Assembly (NCBI GenBank): GCA_029243395.1
Contig: JAQWSE010000003.1
Location: forward strand, 41,256 to 105,255
Direction: 5' to 3'
DNA: 64,000 nt
From: Paracoccaceae bacterium
Lineage (GTDB): Bacteria > Pseudomonadota > Alphaproteobacteria > Rhodobacterales > Rhodobacteraceae
Both the position numbers and the translations under genes were made by a program. This document shows positions 1-9,147 of this stretch, piece by piece. The notes beneath the pieces are model-generated. The model did not search any database, was not told the DNA's origin, and saw nothing but the letters and a program-made list of their open reading frames with translations. The stretch's first letter is position 1, and each line of letters begins with the position of its first letter.

Positions 1-416
1 TTGTCAAGAGAGATTGACAAGCCATATTCTTCAGAAACTGAATTAATGCGACTTCGTAAATGGGTTTTCTGAAAAGCTTCATCCATTCCAAGGGCTATGT
101 TCTCAAAGACATTAAGGGCATCAAACAAAGAAAAATGTTGGAAAACCATTCCAACCCCTTTAGAACGCGCATCCTGAGGCCCTTTAGGATGAAAGTCTCT
201 ATCATTCAATAGCATTTGACCACTGTCTGGTTTCACCAGCCCGTAAATAATTTTTACAAGGGTAGACTTCCCAGCTCCATTTTCACCCAGTAAGGCCTGT
301 ATTGTTCCTCGTTCTAAATCTAAGGAAACTGAATCATTCGCAAGAACCCCAGGGTATTCCTTAGTGACACCAATGACTCTCATGACAGAAGAATTTTTCA
401 AACTAGTAGCAGCCAT
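1..416 (-). CDS. ABC transporter ATP-binding protein, simple sugar/nucleoside type (partial, C-terminus off the window)
   Basis: The translation begins at an ATG on the minus strand and runs off the left edge, giving about 138 residues. It contains a Walker A motif (GENGAGKST) and the following KIIYGLVKPDSG stretch. A Q-loop region reads GVGMVFQHFSLFDALNV, as in the ATPases that work with BmpA/PnrA-type nucleoside or simple-sugar binding proteins (YufO/NupO type). The ABC signature and Walker B would lie outside the window. The upstream neighbour is a nucleobase/nucleoside deaminase-like gene in the same direction, which fits purine or pyrimidine salvage. The exact substrate cannot be read from this fragment. 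Confidence 0.85.
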   Translation of the reverse strand, partial: MAATSLKNSSVMRVIGVTKEYPGVLANDSVSLDLERGTIQALLGENGAGKSTLVKIIYGLVKPDSGQMLLNDRDFHPKGPQDARSKGVGMVFQHFSLFDALNVFENIALGMDEAFQKTHLRSRINSVSEEYGLSISLD

Positions 417-482
417 TTCCAATAACATTGTCCAATAGTTCTCTAATAGAGAAAAACTTTACAACAAACCAACCTTTAATCA

Positions 483-1064
483 TTAATTTAACGGTATACT
501 ATTTCCAGATTTCTTTTCTTGATACATCTCTGATAGTTGATCATATTTAAGCTTTAATTTCTTTAGTCTTTGTTTGTAGTCTATTTGCTCCTTTGGGTTA
601 GCTTCCTTAATCAGTTCTTCCATAGAACAGCACTTCCAATAATGATTGGTCCGGCGATATTGACCTTTTTCAACATTAAATATTTCTTTAAGGATCTTAA
701 GATCGTGCGGTATTGAAAATCGATCCCGACTTTCATCATAACTAAACAAATAGACAAAGTTGTCAAATCCTGCCCACGTGATTGCAGATAAGCACATCGA
801 ACACGGTTCATGGGTTGAGAGAAATATCAGATCTTTCGTTAATGGATATTTCTTCAACTCAAAAAACTTTTTTAAAACATACATTTCCCCATGCCAAATG
901 GGATTATCCAATTCATGGTTTGTGTCTGCGATGATTACAGAGAAATCCGACTTCTTTAAGATAGCTGCACCAAATACCTTGTTTCCAGCAAGAACACCTT
1001 TTTCTGTCTTGGGGACTATATCCGTCTCTAAAGCTAAGAAAAGCTTTTCAATATTGAAATCCAA
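483..1064 (-). CDS. Cytidine/deoxycytidylate deaminase-family nucleoside (base) deaminase
   Basis: This 193-residue protein has the zinc site of the cytidine-deaminase fold: an HGE motif at residues 58-60 (zinc ligand plus catalytic Glu) and PCSMC at 87-91 (two Cys ligands). That arrangement fits the guanine/cytosine deaminase and tRNA-adenosine-deaminase-like branch, not tetrameric cytidine deaminase. The C-terminal third (about 150-193) is Lys-rich and helical. The start is a TTG placed 7 nt after a strong AAGGAG ribosome binding site; no ATG fits better. It lies in the same direction as the nucleoside-type ABC ATPase, so a role in base or nucleoside salvage is inferred. The substrate is not known. 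Confidence 0.8.
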   Translation of the reverse strand: MDFNIEKLFLALETDIVPKTEKGVLAGNKVFGAAILKKSDFSVIIADTNHELDNPIWHGEMYVLKKFFELKKYPLTKDLIFLSTHEPCSMCLSAITWAGFDNFVYLFSYDESRDRFSIPHDLKILKEIFNVEKGQYRRTNHYWKCCSMEELIKEANPKEQIDYKQRLKKLKLKYDQLSEMYQEKKSGNSIPLN

Positions 1065-1111
1065 TTGATTTCTCCTTTACTGGTAGATTTTAATCAATTG
1101 GTTAAACTGAC

Positions 1112-1870
1112 CTAACTAGCATAATCACTTCCCTCTTGGTCGAGGATCAACTTAATTTCTTTAAAATGATTGCTATCCTCTCCTGAAAAGCCTTCGATCT
1201 GGCGAGCTACTTTTTCAGCAATTCCGTCAGGTATTAACCTCAAAGTTTTTCCTGTCTGAAGAGCTAAAATGTAAGTTTGACATGCTCTCTCAAAGTAATA
1301 AAGTCTATCAAAGGCATCTGCTACAGAGCTGCCTATCACCAGGATTCCATGATTTCCCATAATTAAAACTTTGATCTTTGGATCATTCATTAATTGCGCA
1401 CAGCGTTTACCTTCACTTTCAAAGGCTAATCCGCCATAATCTTCATCGATCGCAACTCTGTTAAAAAACATCGCTGAGTTCTGATCCACTGGAAGCAGTC
1501 TACTATCAGATAAAGAGGCCAAAACAGTTGCATAAATCGAATGTACGTGCAATGCACATACTGCATGTCGACAGTATTTGTGGATTGAAGAATGAAGCCC
1601 CCACGCTGTAGCGTCTGGAGCATCAGGCTTAGTAAGAACAGACTTATCAGCTATATCTAACTCTAGTAAATCTGAAGCTTTAATTCTAGAAAAGTGTCTC
1701 TGATTAGGATTAATCAAAAATCTCTCATTTTTATCATCCAAGACAAGTGAAAAATGATTAGCAACCGCCTCATGCATATTTAATCTGGCTGTCCATTGAA
1801 AGGCTGCAGCCAAATCCACTCTTTTTTGCCAATTATCATTATTGCGAACAGGTAAAGCTGAAACTGACAT
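1112..1870 (-). CDS. Class II aldolase/adducin family protein
   Basis: A 252-residue protein of the class II (zinc-dependent) aldolase/adducin fold. The HVH pair at residues 108-110 supplies two metal ligands and NHG at 173-175 forms the usual loop. The typical third-ligand region reads YYFERACQ, so the usual Leu-Glu-His is replaced. This resembles the branch often annotated only as class II aldolase family in marine Alphaproteobacteria and not fuculose-phosphate aldolase proper. The ATG follows a GGAG site by 6 nt. It lies between a deaminase and a GMC oxidoreductase. A role in sugar-acid or osmolyte breakdown is only inferred. Confidence 0.8.
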   Translation of the reverse strand: MSVSALPVRNNDNWQKRVDLAAAFQWTARLNMHEAVANHFSLVLDDKNERFLINPNQRHFSRIKASDLLELDIADKSVLTKPDAPDATAWGLHSSIHKYCRHAVCALHVHSIYATVLASLSDSRLLPVDQNSAMFFNRVAIDEDYGGLAFESEGKRCAQLMNDPKIKVLIMGNHGILVIGSSVADAFDRLYYFERACQTYILALQTGKTLRLIPDGIAEKVARQIEGFSGEDSNHFKEIKLILDQEGSDYAS

Positions 1871-1959
1871 TAATGGCTCCTCATTAAGAATTCAGGTGTC
1901 TTCATAGTGGATTATTTTCATTATTAATCAAGAAAATTTAAGTAAGAATATTTATTGCC

Positions 1960-3573
1960 CTACCGATCACTAGATTCCCATTGAGGATTAATCCATGGTT
2001 CCGTAGTAGCTTGTTGCAAAGTTTGATTACCTAAAATGTGATCTGAAGCCTTCTCCCCAACCATTATGGTCGGAGCATTTAAATTCCCATTTGTAATGTT
2101 TGGGAATACCGAACTGTCAACCACTCGTAATTGCTCGACTCCTATAACTTTGCAAGTTTCATCTACTACGGCAGTTGGATCATCTTTTGCTCCCATTTTG
2201 CAAGTTCCACAAGGATGATAAGCACTTTCTGCGTGTTCTTTTATGAATTCATTCAATTCCAAATCACTATTGCACCAGTCTCCCGGTTGTATTTCCTTTC
2301 CTCTAAATGGTTTGAAAGCATCTTGACTAAAAATATCTCTAGCAACCCTGACGCAATGTCTAAAATCAATCCAATCACGCTCATGGGACATATAGTTAAA
2401 CCGAATTTTGGGCATATCATTTGGACTTTTTGATTTTAAGGACACGCTACCCCTTGAAGAGGATCGCATAGGTCCCACATGCGCCTGCCAGCTATGACTT
2501 GTGGCCGAGGCTCTACCATCATACCTAATTGCAATAGGCAAAAAATGAAACTGAATGTCAGGATATTCGATGCCTGGGCGAGATCTTATAAATGCTGCAC
2601 TTTCAAAATGATTCGAAGCCCCATGACCTCTCTTAGTCAATAGCCACTCAAGACCAATCATAGCCTTAGAGAATAAATTCCAGTGTTTGAAAAGTGTTAT
2701 CGGACTATTACATTCCTGTTGAATATAAACCTCCAGATGATCTTGTAGGTTTAATCCAACCCCAGGTTTGTTCAATATAGGTTGAATACCTAATCTCTTC
2801 AATTCATTAGCTGGTCCTATCCCTGACAAGAGCAATAACCTTGGGGAATTAATCGAGGAAGCAGAAAGAATAATTTCCTTTCTTGCCCTGAAGACCTTAA
2901 TAGAGCCACCTATATTTACTTCCACCCCTACTGCTCTTAACCCATCAAAAATAATGTGATGAGCATAACCGTTCTGTAACTTAAGATTTCTCCTCCTTAG
3001 TGCAGGCTTCAAGTACGCATTTGCGGCAGACCATCGGCGTCCTTTATGAATGGTTTGCTCCATAACCCCAAAACCTTCTTGCTGTCGTCCATTGTAATCC
3101 GGGGTTAATTCAAAACCAGCTTCTTTACCCGCAGCAACAAAAGCTTTAAATAGCGGGTTTTTTTGCTCTCCCCTTGAAACGTGAAGAGGTCCGGATGTAC
3201 CCCGAAAAAGACTAGATAGTTCCGTAATTTCACCATGCCATGTCTCCATGCGTTTAAAATAAGGTAATACGTCAGCATATGACCAGCCCTTAGCCCCAGA
3301 CTGGGCCCAATTATCAAAATCTCTAGCATGTCCCCTAACAAAAACCATTCCGTTTATGGAAGAAGAACCCCCAATAACTTTGCCCCTGGGTGTGGCTAAT
3401 TTTCTATTGTTTAAATTAATTTCAGGTTCAGATTCAAATCCCCAATCATATTTTTTCATATTCATAGGATAGGATAGTGCTGCCGGCATTTGGATCAAAG
3501 GACTCCGATCACTTTTGCCGGTTTCTACTAGTAAAACCTTGTTTGTGTTTCCAGCGGTTAACCTATTGGCCAA
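1960..3573 (-). CDS. GMC-family FAD oxidoreductase (choline dehydrogenase-like); start disrupted or non-canonical
   Basis: The 537-residue frame has GMC hallmarks: [12 protein letters not shown] near the N-terminus, the signature [15 protein letters not shown] segment, and the C-terminal active-site region [10 protein letters not shown] followed by [15 protein letters not shown]. It is a choline-dehydrogenase/alcohol-dehydrogenase-like flavoprotein. The first conventional start in frame (TTG at 3573) falls inside the FAD-binding loop: codons upstream read [18 protein letters not shown] back to about 3612, so the real protein must begin upstream. No ATG, GTG or TTG occurs in frame before the stop at 3670-3672. 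An ATG at 3630-3632 would be in frame if one more T were in the T5 run (minus strand) at 3619-3623. Either a frameshift, a sequence error or a rare ATT start applies. Confidence 0.85.
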   Translation of the reverse strand: MANRLTAGNTNKVLLVETGKSDRSPLIQMPAALSYPMNMKKYDWGFESEPEINLNNRKLATPRGKVIGGSSSINGMVFVRGHARDFDNWAQSGAKGWSYADVLPYFKRMETWHGEITELSSLFRGTSGPLHVSRGEQKNPLFKAFVAAGKEAGFELTPDYNGRQQEGFGVMEQTIHKGRRWSAANAYLKPALRRRNLKLQNGYAHHIIFDGLRAVGVEVNIGGSIKVFRARKEIILSASSINSPRLLLLSGIGPANELKRLGIQPILNKPGVGLNLQDHLEVYIQQECNSPITLFKHWNLFSKAMIGLEWLLTKRGHGASNHFESAAFIRSRPGIEYPDIQFHFLPIAIRYDGRASATSHSWQAHVGPMRSSSRGSVSLKSKSPNDMPKIRFNYMSHERDWIDFRHCVRVARDIFSQDAFKPFRGKEIQPGDWCNSDLELNEFIKEHAESAYHPCGTCKMGAKDDPTAVVDETCKVIGVEQLRVVDSSVFPNITNGNLNAPTIMVGEKASDHILGNQTLQQATTEPWINPQWESSDR

Positions 3574-3702
3574 AACACATCCGGCCGACCCAGCCCCAAT
3601 TATTATGTAATCAGCTTCAAAAATATCCGCATATCCTATAAAAAGGTTGCAACAATAATTTCTATGACTTTAATTATTTCAACGACACCAGACTAGTTGG
3701 AA

Positions 3703-4926
3703 ATGACCACAATGCAACCTATAAAACCCGTGGAAGAACCCAAGCATCGCTCTTATGATGTAGTCATAATTGGTGGGGCTATGATTGGCGCAGCGGTTGC
3801 TTGGTTTACTGCCTCAAATCCTGATTTTGCTGGGAAAATATTAGTGGTCGAGAAAGATCCTTCCTTAGAATTTTCCAGCACTTCAAGAACTAATAGCAGC
3901 ATTCGTCAGCAGTTCTCAAATAAAACCAATATACTTATTTCCCAATTCTCAGCACGATATATTTCTGAATTCAAACAGTACATGGAAAATGATCCAAATG
4001 TACCAACAATATCTTTCAGGAAAATTGGTTATCTATATTTGGCGAATAATCACATTGACTGTGATATTTTGAAAAAAAATCAACAACTTCAATTGTCACT
4101 CAATACTCCTACCTCAATCATGAATGCAGAAAGTTTGTCCGAAAAATTTCCCTATTTAAATGTTGCAGACATTCTGACCGGTAGTTTTAACACACATAAT
4201 GAAGGTTATTTCGATGCGATGACAATGCTCAATTGCTGGATAAGAAAGGCTAAGGAAAAGGGTGTAGAATTTATAAAAGGAGAAGTAAAGAAACTGGAGA
4301 TCAAATCCAAACAGATAAAAGCTATAGTTTTGTCTAATGGCTCACGCATTCAAGCGGGAAATATTGTCAATGCCACAGGTCCAAGAGCCCCAATTCTAAC
4401 AAAAAATACTCATTTTAGCCTCCCAATTGAAGCAAGAAAAAGATTCACCTTCCTATTTAGGTGTGCAACAAGTCTAGCAGGAGAATTGCCTCTCGTAATA
4501 GATCCGTCTGGGGTGCATGTTCGGTCAGATGGCAATCAATTCTTATGTGGATTTGCTCCAGACATAGACAAAGAAGTAGCATTCAATGACTTCACTGTTG
4601 ATTACCAATTATGGGAAACTAAAATTTGGCCTAAATTAGCTCATCGAATACCTGCCTTTGAAAAAATCAAATTGGTAAACGCGTGGGCGGGCCACTATGC
4701 TTTCAACACATTTGATCAAAATGCCATTATTGGCCCTCACCCTGAAGTAACCAATTTCTTCTTTGCCAATGGATTTTCGGGGCATGGATTACAGCAGAGT
4801 CCAGCAGTTGGAAGAGGCATTTCAGAACTAATCATTTATAATAAATATATGAATCTAGATTTAAAATCTCTGGGTCCAATCAGACTAATTGAAAAAAAAC
4901 CTTTTTTAGAAAGGGCAATAATATAG
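3703..4926 (+). CDS. DAO-family FAD-dependent oxidoreductase (sarcosine/glycine oxidase-like)
   Basis: A 407-residue protein with an N-terminal dinucleotide-binding motif (YDVVIIGGAMIGAAVAW). An SSTSRTNSSIRQQF stretch follows, typical of D-amino-acid-oxidase/sarcosine-oxidase-like flavoproteins. The C-terminal half has the family pattern NAWAGHY and FFANGFSGHGLQQSPAVGR, contacting FAD. ATG 3703 is preferred; a TTG two codons upstream is also in frame. It diverges from the GMC oxidoreductase and sits 1 nt before an SDR gene, so these two are probably co-transcribed. It likely oxidises a secondary amine or amino acid; the substrate is unknown. Confidence 0.85.
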   Translation: MTTMQPIKPVEEPKHRSYDVVIIGGAMIGAAVAWFTASNPDFAGKILVVEKDPSLEFSSTSRTNSSIRQQFSNKTNILISQFSARYISEFKQYMENDPNVPTISFRKIGYLYLANNHIDCDILKKNQQLQLSLNTPTSIMNAESLSEKFPYLNVADILTGSFNTHNEGYFDAMTMLNCWIRKAKEKGVEFIKGEVKKLEIKSKQIKAIVLSNGSRIQAGNIVNATGPRAPILTKNTHFSLPIEARKRFTFLFRCATSLAGELPLVIDPSGVHVRSDGNQFLCGFAPDIDKEVAFNDFTVDYQLWETKIWPKLAHRIPAFEKIKLVNAWAGHYAFNTFDQNAIIGPHPEVTNFFFANGFSGHGLQQSPAVGRGISELIIYNKYMNLDLKSLGPIRLIEKKPFLERAII

Positions 4927-4927
4927 C

Positions 4928-5770
4928 ATGAAACAATTCAAAAAAATCGTCTTAACTGGTGCATCAGGTCGCTTGGGATCTTATTTAAGGGAACCCCTTT
5001 CCTACAAAGCAGAAAAACTGGTATCACTTGATATAAATCCCATTGGGAAAACCCTTGCAAATGAACAGTTCGAGTTAGCTGATCTGTCTAATTATGCTGA
5101 AATAGAAAGAGTATTGGAAGGAACCAATGTAGTTGTGCATTTTGCTGCCTTATCTAATGAAGGCCCCTTCGAAAAAATTTTAGAGGCTAACATTGTTGGG
5201 GCTTTCAATATTTGGAAAGCAGCTCAAGAACATGGAATAAAGAGAATTATTTTTGCCAGTTCCATTCATGCAGTTGGAATGCATAAAAGTACTTCTATGG
5301 CAAACTCAAATGTTATGCATAGACCAGATACATTTTATGGCCTATCTAAGTGTTTTGGGGAAGATCTCGGCAGAATGTACTGGGATAAATGTGCCATAGA
5401 ATGCCTGTGTATAAGGATTATCTCGTGCGCAAAAGTAACTTCTAATAGAGCCCTTGGAACTTGGTTGTCTTATGACGATTTAGTTAGAATAGTGGTGCAA
5501 TCAATTGAAATTGAAGGACTAGGTTTTGAGATTATTTATGGAGTTTCAAATAACAAAAGGTCACCAGTCAATAATGAAAATGCTAAAAAACTAGGCCTAG
5601 AGATAGAAGACAATGCCGAAGTATTTGCAGAAAATTTACTCCGGCAAGGAATGCTTGATGAAAAAAATCCGGGTGACAATTATCTCGGGGGACCCTTTGC
5701 AATAGCTCCTTTGGGTAGTGATGCCATGGCAACTATGAATATTGTTGATGATCGAAAACTCATAGATTGA
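4928..5770 (+). CDS. NAD-dependent epimerase/dehydratase-family SDR, uronate dehydrogenase-like
   Basis: A 280-residue extended SDR. The N-terminal nucleotide-binding motif is TGASGRLGSYL (residues about 10-20), with HFAALSNEGPFEKILEANIVGAFN following and the catalytic SS...YGLSK signature (Tyr and Lys) near residues 137-141. The overall pattern resembles uronate dehydrogenases (hexuronate to aldarolactone), but the substrate cannot be proved. It begins 1 nt after the stop of the DAO-type oxidase, so both probably form one transcript. The stop directly abuts the stop of convergent moeA. Confidence 0.8.
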   Translation: MKQFKKIVLTGASGRLGSYLREPLSYKAEKLVSLDINPIGKTLANEQFELADLSNYAEIERVLEGTNVVVHFAALSNEGPFEKILEANIVGAFNIWKAAQEHGIKRIIFASSIHAVGMHKSTSMANSNVMHRPDTFYGLSKCFGEDLGRMYWDKCAIECLCIRIISCAKVTSNRALGTWLSYDDLVRIVVQSIEIEGLGFEIIYGVSNNKRSPVNNENAKKLGLEIEDNAEVFAENLLRQGMLDEKNPGDNYLGGPFAIAPLGSDAMATMNIVDDRKLID

Positions 5771-7039
5771 TCAAATTCCAAAACTAGAATACGGAATATA
5801 TTTCACGTTATCGCCTTTGTTTATCTCCAAGGCCTTGTCTGGCAATTCCACTAATCCAGTAGACCAGCTCAAGCCAGAAATTCTTCCTGAACCCTCTGAT
5901 CTAAAAACTTCAGCCTCACTTTTTTCATTTAACCTAGCCCGCAAGAATTCTCTCCTACCAGGAAGCTTTGTTTTTTGAAAGTTTGCTGGAACCAGGAATG
6001 CTTGTGGTTCTTGCCAGCCCGAGCCTGACATCGAACACATGGCAGGATAGAAAAATATTAACGTACATACATAAGCTGCTACAGGATTACCAGGCAACCC
6101 AAAGACAGGCATACCTTTCCAGACGCCCATAGCCAAGGGACGTCCAGGCTTGACTGCTATGCGCCACTCAAATAAAGTTCCTTCCTCTTTAATAAGCTTA
6201 GACAAGTAATCTGCGCGTCCGGCTGAAGCTCCTCCGGTAGTTAGTAATACGTCGCAATTTTCTGCAGCCATGTTTAGTTTTTGTCTAATTTTACCAATAT
6301 CATCAATTTCCAGACCTACATTAATTACATCACACCCCCATTTGTTAATCAGAGAACGTAACATTGGTCGATTAGAGTCAAAAATCATTGCTTCATCCAA
6401 ATCATCCTTAGTGCTCGAAGAAGGTTCTAAAACTTCATTTCCAGTAGACAAAACTCCCACTCTTAACGGTTCATAAACCTCAACATTCTTAACTCCTGTA
6501 GCGATCAATAATGCAAGATCCTGAGGTCGTAATCGGTGGCCCTTATCGAATAATAAATCCCCCCTTAACACGTCTTCACCGGCTAATCTGACGTTACTAC
6601 CAGTCTTTAACTTACCAGAGAAAGTCAATTTTCTATTATCCAGTGTTACATCTTCATTCAATACAACAGTATCAACCCCAGTAGGCAGTGATGCCCCAGT
6701 CATGATTTCAATAGCATGAAACTGGGGCACTCGTCCGATAAAGGGAGCACCCGCAAAGGCTGTTTCAGATATTAAAGAAAATTCATTAAGGCCTTCGGTT
6801 GTGGATCCGCTAAAACCATAACCATCTACAGCTGAGTTAGAAAAACTTGGGTTTGATACTTCAGCGTTAATTGACTGTGATAAAGTATACCCCTCAGAAG
6901 CTAGTGTAGAAATCTTCATCGGCTCGCATAAGGTGTGAAGGCTTTCTTTTAATGTTCTTAAGGCTGTGTCGACGGGACACCAATTGACCCCTTTTGGTAA
7001 AGAAAAACAGTTATTCCTGATTTTTGTCTTAATATTCAT
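5771..7039 (-). CDS. moeA: Molybdopterin molybdenumtransferase MoeA
   Basis: A 422-residue MoeA, which inserts molybdate into adenylylated molybdopterin in the last step of molybdenum cofactor synthesis. Family landmarks are SAVDGYGF near residue 70, the NEDV segment, the MPT-binding TTGGASAGRADY and the GLPGNPVAAYV motif near residues 315-325. Length is normal. The start ATG overlaps the end of mobB by 4 nt, so the two are translationally coupled. With mobB, mobA and fdhD this makes a cofactor-maturation block that presumably serves a formate dehydrogenase or another bis-MGD enzyme encoded elsewhere. Confidence 0.95.
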   Translation of the reverse strand: MNIKTKIRNNCFSLPKGVNWCPVDTALRTLKESLHTLCEPMKISTLASEGYTLSQSINAEVSNPSFSNSAVDGYGFSGSTTEGLNEFSLISETAFAGAPFIGRVPQFHAIEIMTGASLPTGVDTVVLNEDVTLDNRKLTFSGKLKTGSNVRLAGEDVLRGDLLFDKGHRLRPQDLALLIATGVKNVEVYEPLRVGVLSTGNEVLEPSSSTKDDLDEAMIFDSNRPMLRSLINKWGCDVINVGLEIDDIGKIRQKLNMAAENCDVLLTTGGASAGRADYLSKLIKEEGTLFEWRIAVKPGRPLAMGVWKGMPVFGLPGNPVAAYVCTLIFFYPAMCSMSGSGWQEPQAFLVPANFQKTKLPGRREFLRARLNEKSEAEVFRSEGSGRISGLSWSTGLVELPDKALEINKGDNVKYIPYSSFGI

Positions 7040-7542
7040 TTGATCCCAACCTGTTTGAGAATGAAATCAGCAATTATTGACACGTCATTTAAATTAAAAA
7101 CTGGGAGTCTGTTGTCAGTTCGTATGCCATCAGTCGCTAAGGCAACAATGGTTTTGTCTTCCTCGAAAATTGGAGATTTCTTGTTTTCCAACCTGATCAC
7201 TTCCAATTTTTGATGATTGCCATACTTAAAACCTTCTACTAAGATTAAATCAACTTCTCCCAATTTATTCACTAGCAAATCAAAATCCGGTTCCGCTTCT
7301 TCTTTAAGTTCATGAATAATTGCCCATCTGTTGCTTGAAGAAAGTAAAACTTCCGAGGCCCCTGCCATTCTATGTCTATGACTGTCAGTACCCTCATGAT
7401 CTATGTCAAAAGAATGGTGTGCATGTTTTATTGTCGATACTCTGTATCCTCTCTTTGTAATGTCAGAAACTAGTCGCTCAACCAGTGTTGTCTTTCCTGA
7501 ATTCTTCCAACCGACAATACCAAATAATCCTGCTGCGTTCAT
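7036..7542 (-). CDS. mobB: Molybdopterin-guanine dinucleotide biosynthesis adapter MobB
   Basis: A 168-residue P-loop protein: GIVGWKNSGKTTLVERL at residues 8-24 carries Walker A. It is followed by STIKHAHHSFDIDHEGTDSHRHRMAG, the conserved MobB switch region, and LILVEGFKYGNHQKLEVIR. MobB binds GTP and assists MobA in attaching GMP to Mo-molybdopterin. It overlaps mobA upstream and moeA downstream by 4 nt each, so all three are translationally coupled. Confidence 0.93.
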   Translation of the reverse strand: MNAAGLFGIVGWKNSGKTTLVERLVSDITKRGYRVSTIKHAHHSFDIDHEGTDSHRHRMAGASEVLLSSSNRWAIIHELKEEAEPDFDLLVNKLGEVDLILVEGFKYGNHQKLEVIRLENKKSPIFEEDKTIVALATDGIRTDNRLPVFNLNDVSIIADFILKQVGIK

Positions 7543-8171
7543 TTTAAACCATTCGACAATTTATCCTCCGCATCAATCAAATCCTGCGGAGTGTTAATAT
7601 TGAAAAAAGGATCTTCCCCTGGCTTCTCAATTTTGAATTCTACATAACCTAATGCATGCCTTTCAGCCCACCTTATTATTTTTCTGGTACCCCCCAATAA
7701 TTCTTTCCTCAGATCTTCTCGTAGGTTTACATTCCATAAACCAAATGTCGGATGCACTCTAACTTCACCAGTTATAGAATCTTGCGCAGAAGCCATTGTT
7801 ATTTGGCTGTTTTCTCTCTGAGCAAAATCTGCAAGTCTTTTCACCAAATCTTCAGGCAAAAAAGGTGTGTCCGCTGCCAAAGTAATGATAGCCTGATAGT
7901 TATTCTTGAAAGCCCAGTCCATGCCAGCCAATACTCCTGCTAAAGGACCTGCAAAGCCACCAATACTATCCGCAATCAATGAATATGGATACTTAGGAAA
8001 TCTGGAATGATCACCATTAATATTTATTGCTAAAGCAGACACTTGTGGTTCAATCTTGTCTATAACTCTCTCTAGAATAGTTTTGTTGCCCAGGTTTATT
8101 AATCCTTTATCTCCTCCTCCCATTCTTCTTGAAAGGCCGCCGGCTAATATGACGCCAGGTAAATTGGTCAT
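7539..8171 (-). CDS. mobA: Molybdenum cofactor guanylyltransferase MobA
   Basis: A 210-residue nucleotidyltransferase. The N-terminal LPGVILAGGLSRRMGGGDKGL is the conserved GTP-binding loop (LAGGxSxRMG-DK). Later landmarks are ITLAADTPFLPEDLV, holding the metal-binding Asp, and FFNINTPQDL near the C-terminus. MobA transfers GMP from GTP to Mo-molybdopterin to form the MGD cofactor. It overlaps mobB by 4 nt and lies 27 nt downstream of fdhD. Confidence 0.95.
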   Translation of the reverse strand: MTNLPGVILAGGLSRRMGGGDKGLINLGNKTILERVIDKIEPQVSALAININGDHSRFPKYPYSLIADSIGGFAGPLAGVLAGMDWAFKNNYQAIITLAADTPFLPEDLVKRLADFAQRENSQITMASAQDSITGEVRVHPTFGLWNVNLREDLRKELLGGTRKIIRWAERHALGYVEFKIEKPGEDPFFNINTPQDLIDAEDKLSNGLK

Positions 8172-8198
8172 TTTGATCCCACTAATTTCATTAAACCG

Positions 8199-9047
8199 CT
8201 AATCATTTTTTTGTCTCAAATCAGCATCATAAACCAAGCGAGTTACACCACTGAGACATGTAAACCTATTCCCTCTGAGGCGACCAATAAGAGTCATATT
8301 CGTTGCTTTAGCCAATTCTACGCCCCAAGCCGTGAATCCCGATCGGGATACTAGAGCTGGAATTCCCATATTAGCGCATTTAACTACCATTTCAGATGTT
8401 AATCTACCAGTAGTGTAAAGGATTTTGTCTCCGGCTATTGATTTATTGCGTAACATCCAACCAGCGACCTTATCAACAGCATTATGTCTACCTACATCCT
8501 CCATATAGACAAGTGCCCTGTCCTGTTTACATAACACTGTGCCATGTATTGCACCTACTTCAAGATACAAGCTTTTTATCCGATTAATTTCACTTGATAG
8601 AGCATAAAGCCATGACGTGCGAACCTCACAAGGTGGTAGATTAACGTCTTCAATACTTTCCATCATATCGCCAAAAACGGTCCCAACAGCACATCCACTT
8701 GTGCGAATTTTTTTCTTCAACTTCTGCTCATAATTTGTTTCAGTTTTTGTTCGTACCACTACAGCCTTAACATCTTCATCATAGTCAATACCAGTAACTT
8801 CATCCTCTGATTTGAGTAAGTTTTGATTCCTCAAAAAACCCAAGGCTAAGTATTCTGGATAATCACCTATAGTCATCGCCGTCACTATTTCTTGAGAATT
8901 CAAAAAAATAGATAATGGTCTTTCTTCTATCACATTAAAATCACTAACTTTTCCCTGTTGATCATACCCTGATATCGTGGAAATTAGACTTCTATCAGCT
9001 AAGTTGGGCCCCAATATCATGCCAGTATTTTTTTCGTTTTTTTCCAT
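8199..9047 (-). CDS. fdhD: Formate dehydrogenase accessory sulfurtransferase FdhD
   Basis: A 282-residue FdhD-family protein, which passes sulfur from IscS to the molybdenum cofactor of formate dehydrogenases. Recognised segments are EERPLSIFLNSQEIVTAM near the N-terminus, RTSGCAVGTVFGD (the sulfur-carrying loop), and MEDVGRHNAVDKVAGW plus TTGRLTSEMVVKCA in the C-terminal half. The loop has a single Cys; E. coli FdhD has a CxxC pair. The ATG at 9047 has an AAGGAA site 7 nt upstream and is preferred over an in-frame GTG 6 nt earlier. No formate dehydrogenase is in the window. Confidence 0.92.
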   Translation of the reverse strand: MEKNEKNTGMILGPNLADRSLISTISGYDQQGKVSDFNVIEERPLSIFLNSQEIVTAMTIGDYPEYLALGFLRNQNLLKSEDEVTGIDYDEDVKAVVVRTKTETNYEQKLKKKIRTSGCAVGTVFGDMMESIEDVNLPPCEVRTSWLYALSSEINRIKSLYLEVGAIHGTVLCKQDRALVYMEDVGRHNAVDKVAGWMLRNKSIAGDKILYTTGRLTSEMVVKCANMGIPALVSRSGFTAWGVELAKATNMTLIGRLRGNRFTCLSGVTRLVYDADLRQKND

Positions 9048-9147
9048 CAACACGTTCCTTTGGAAAAGGTATCTTATCTTCTAAGAAAAATCAGCTAAAT
9101 TTATTCTAATTTGAATGGGTTTGTCACCTAGTATGTGAAATTGTAAT

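Noticed and set aside
760..1068. 102-codon plus-strand frame opposite the deaminase
   Set aside because: The minus strand encodes the zinc motifs HGE and PCxxC; the plus frame has no recognisable motif.
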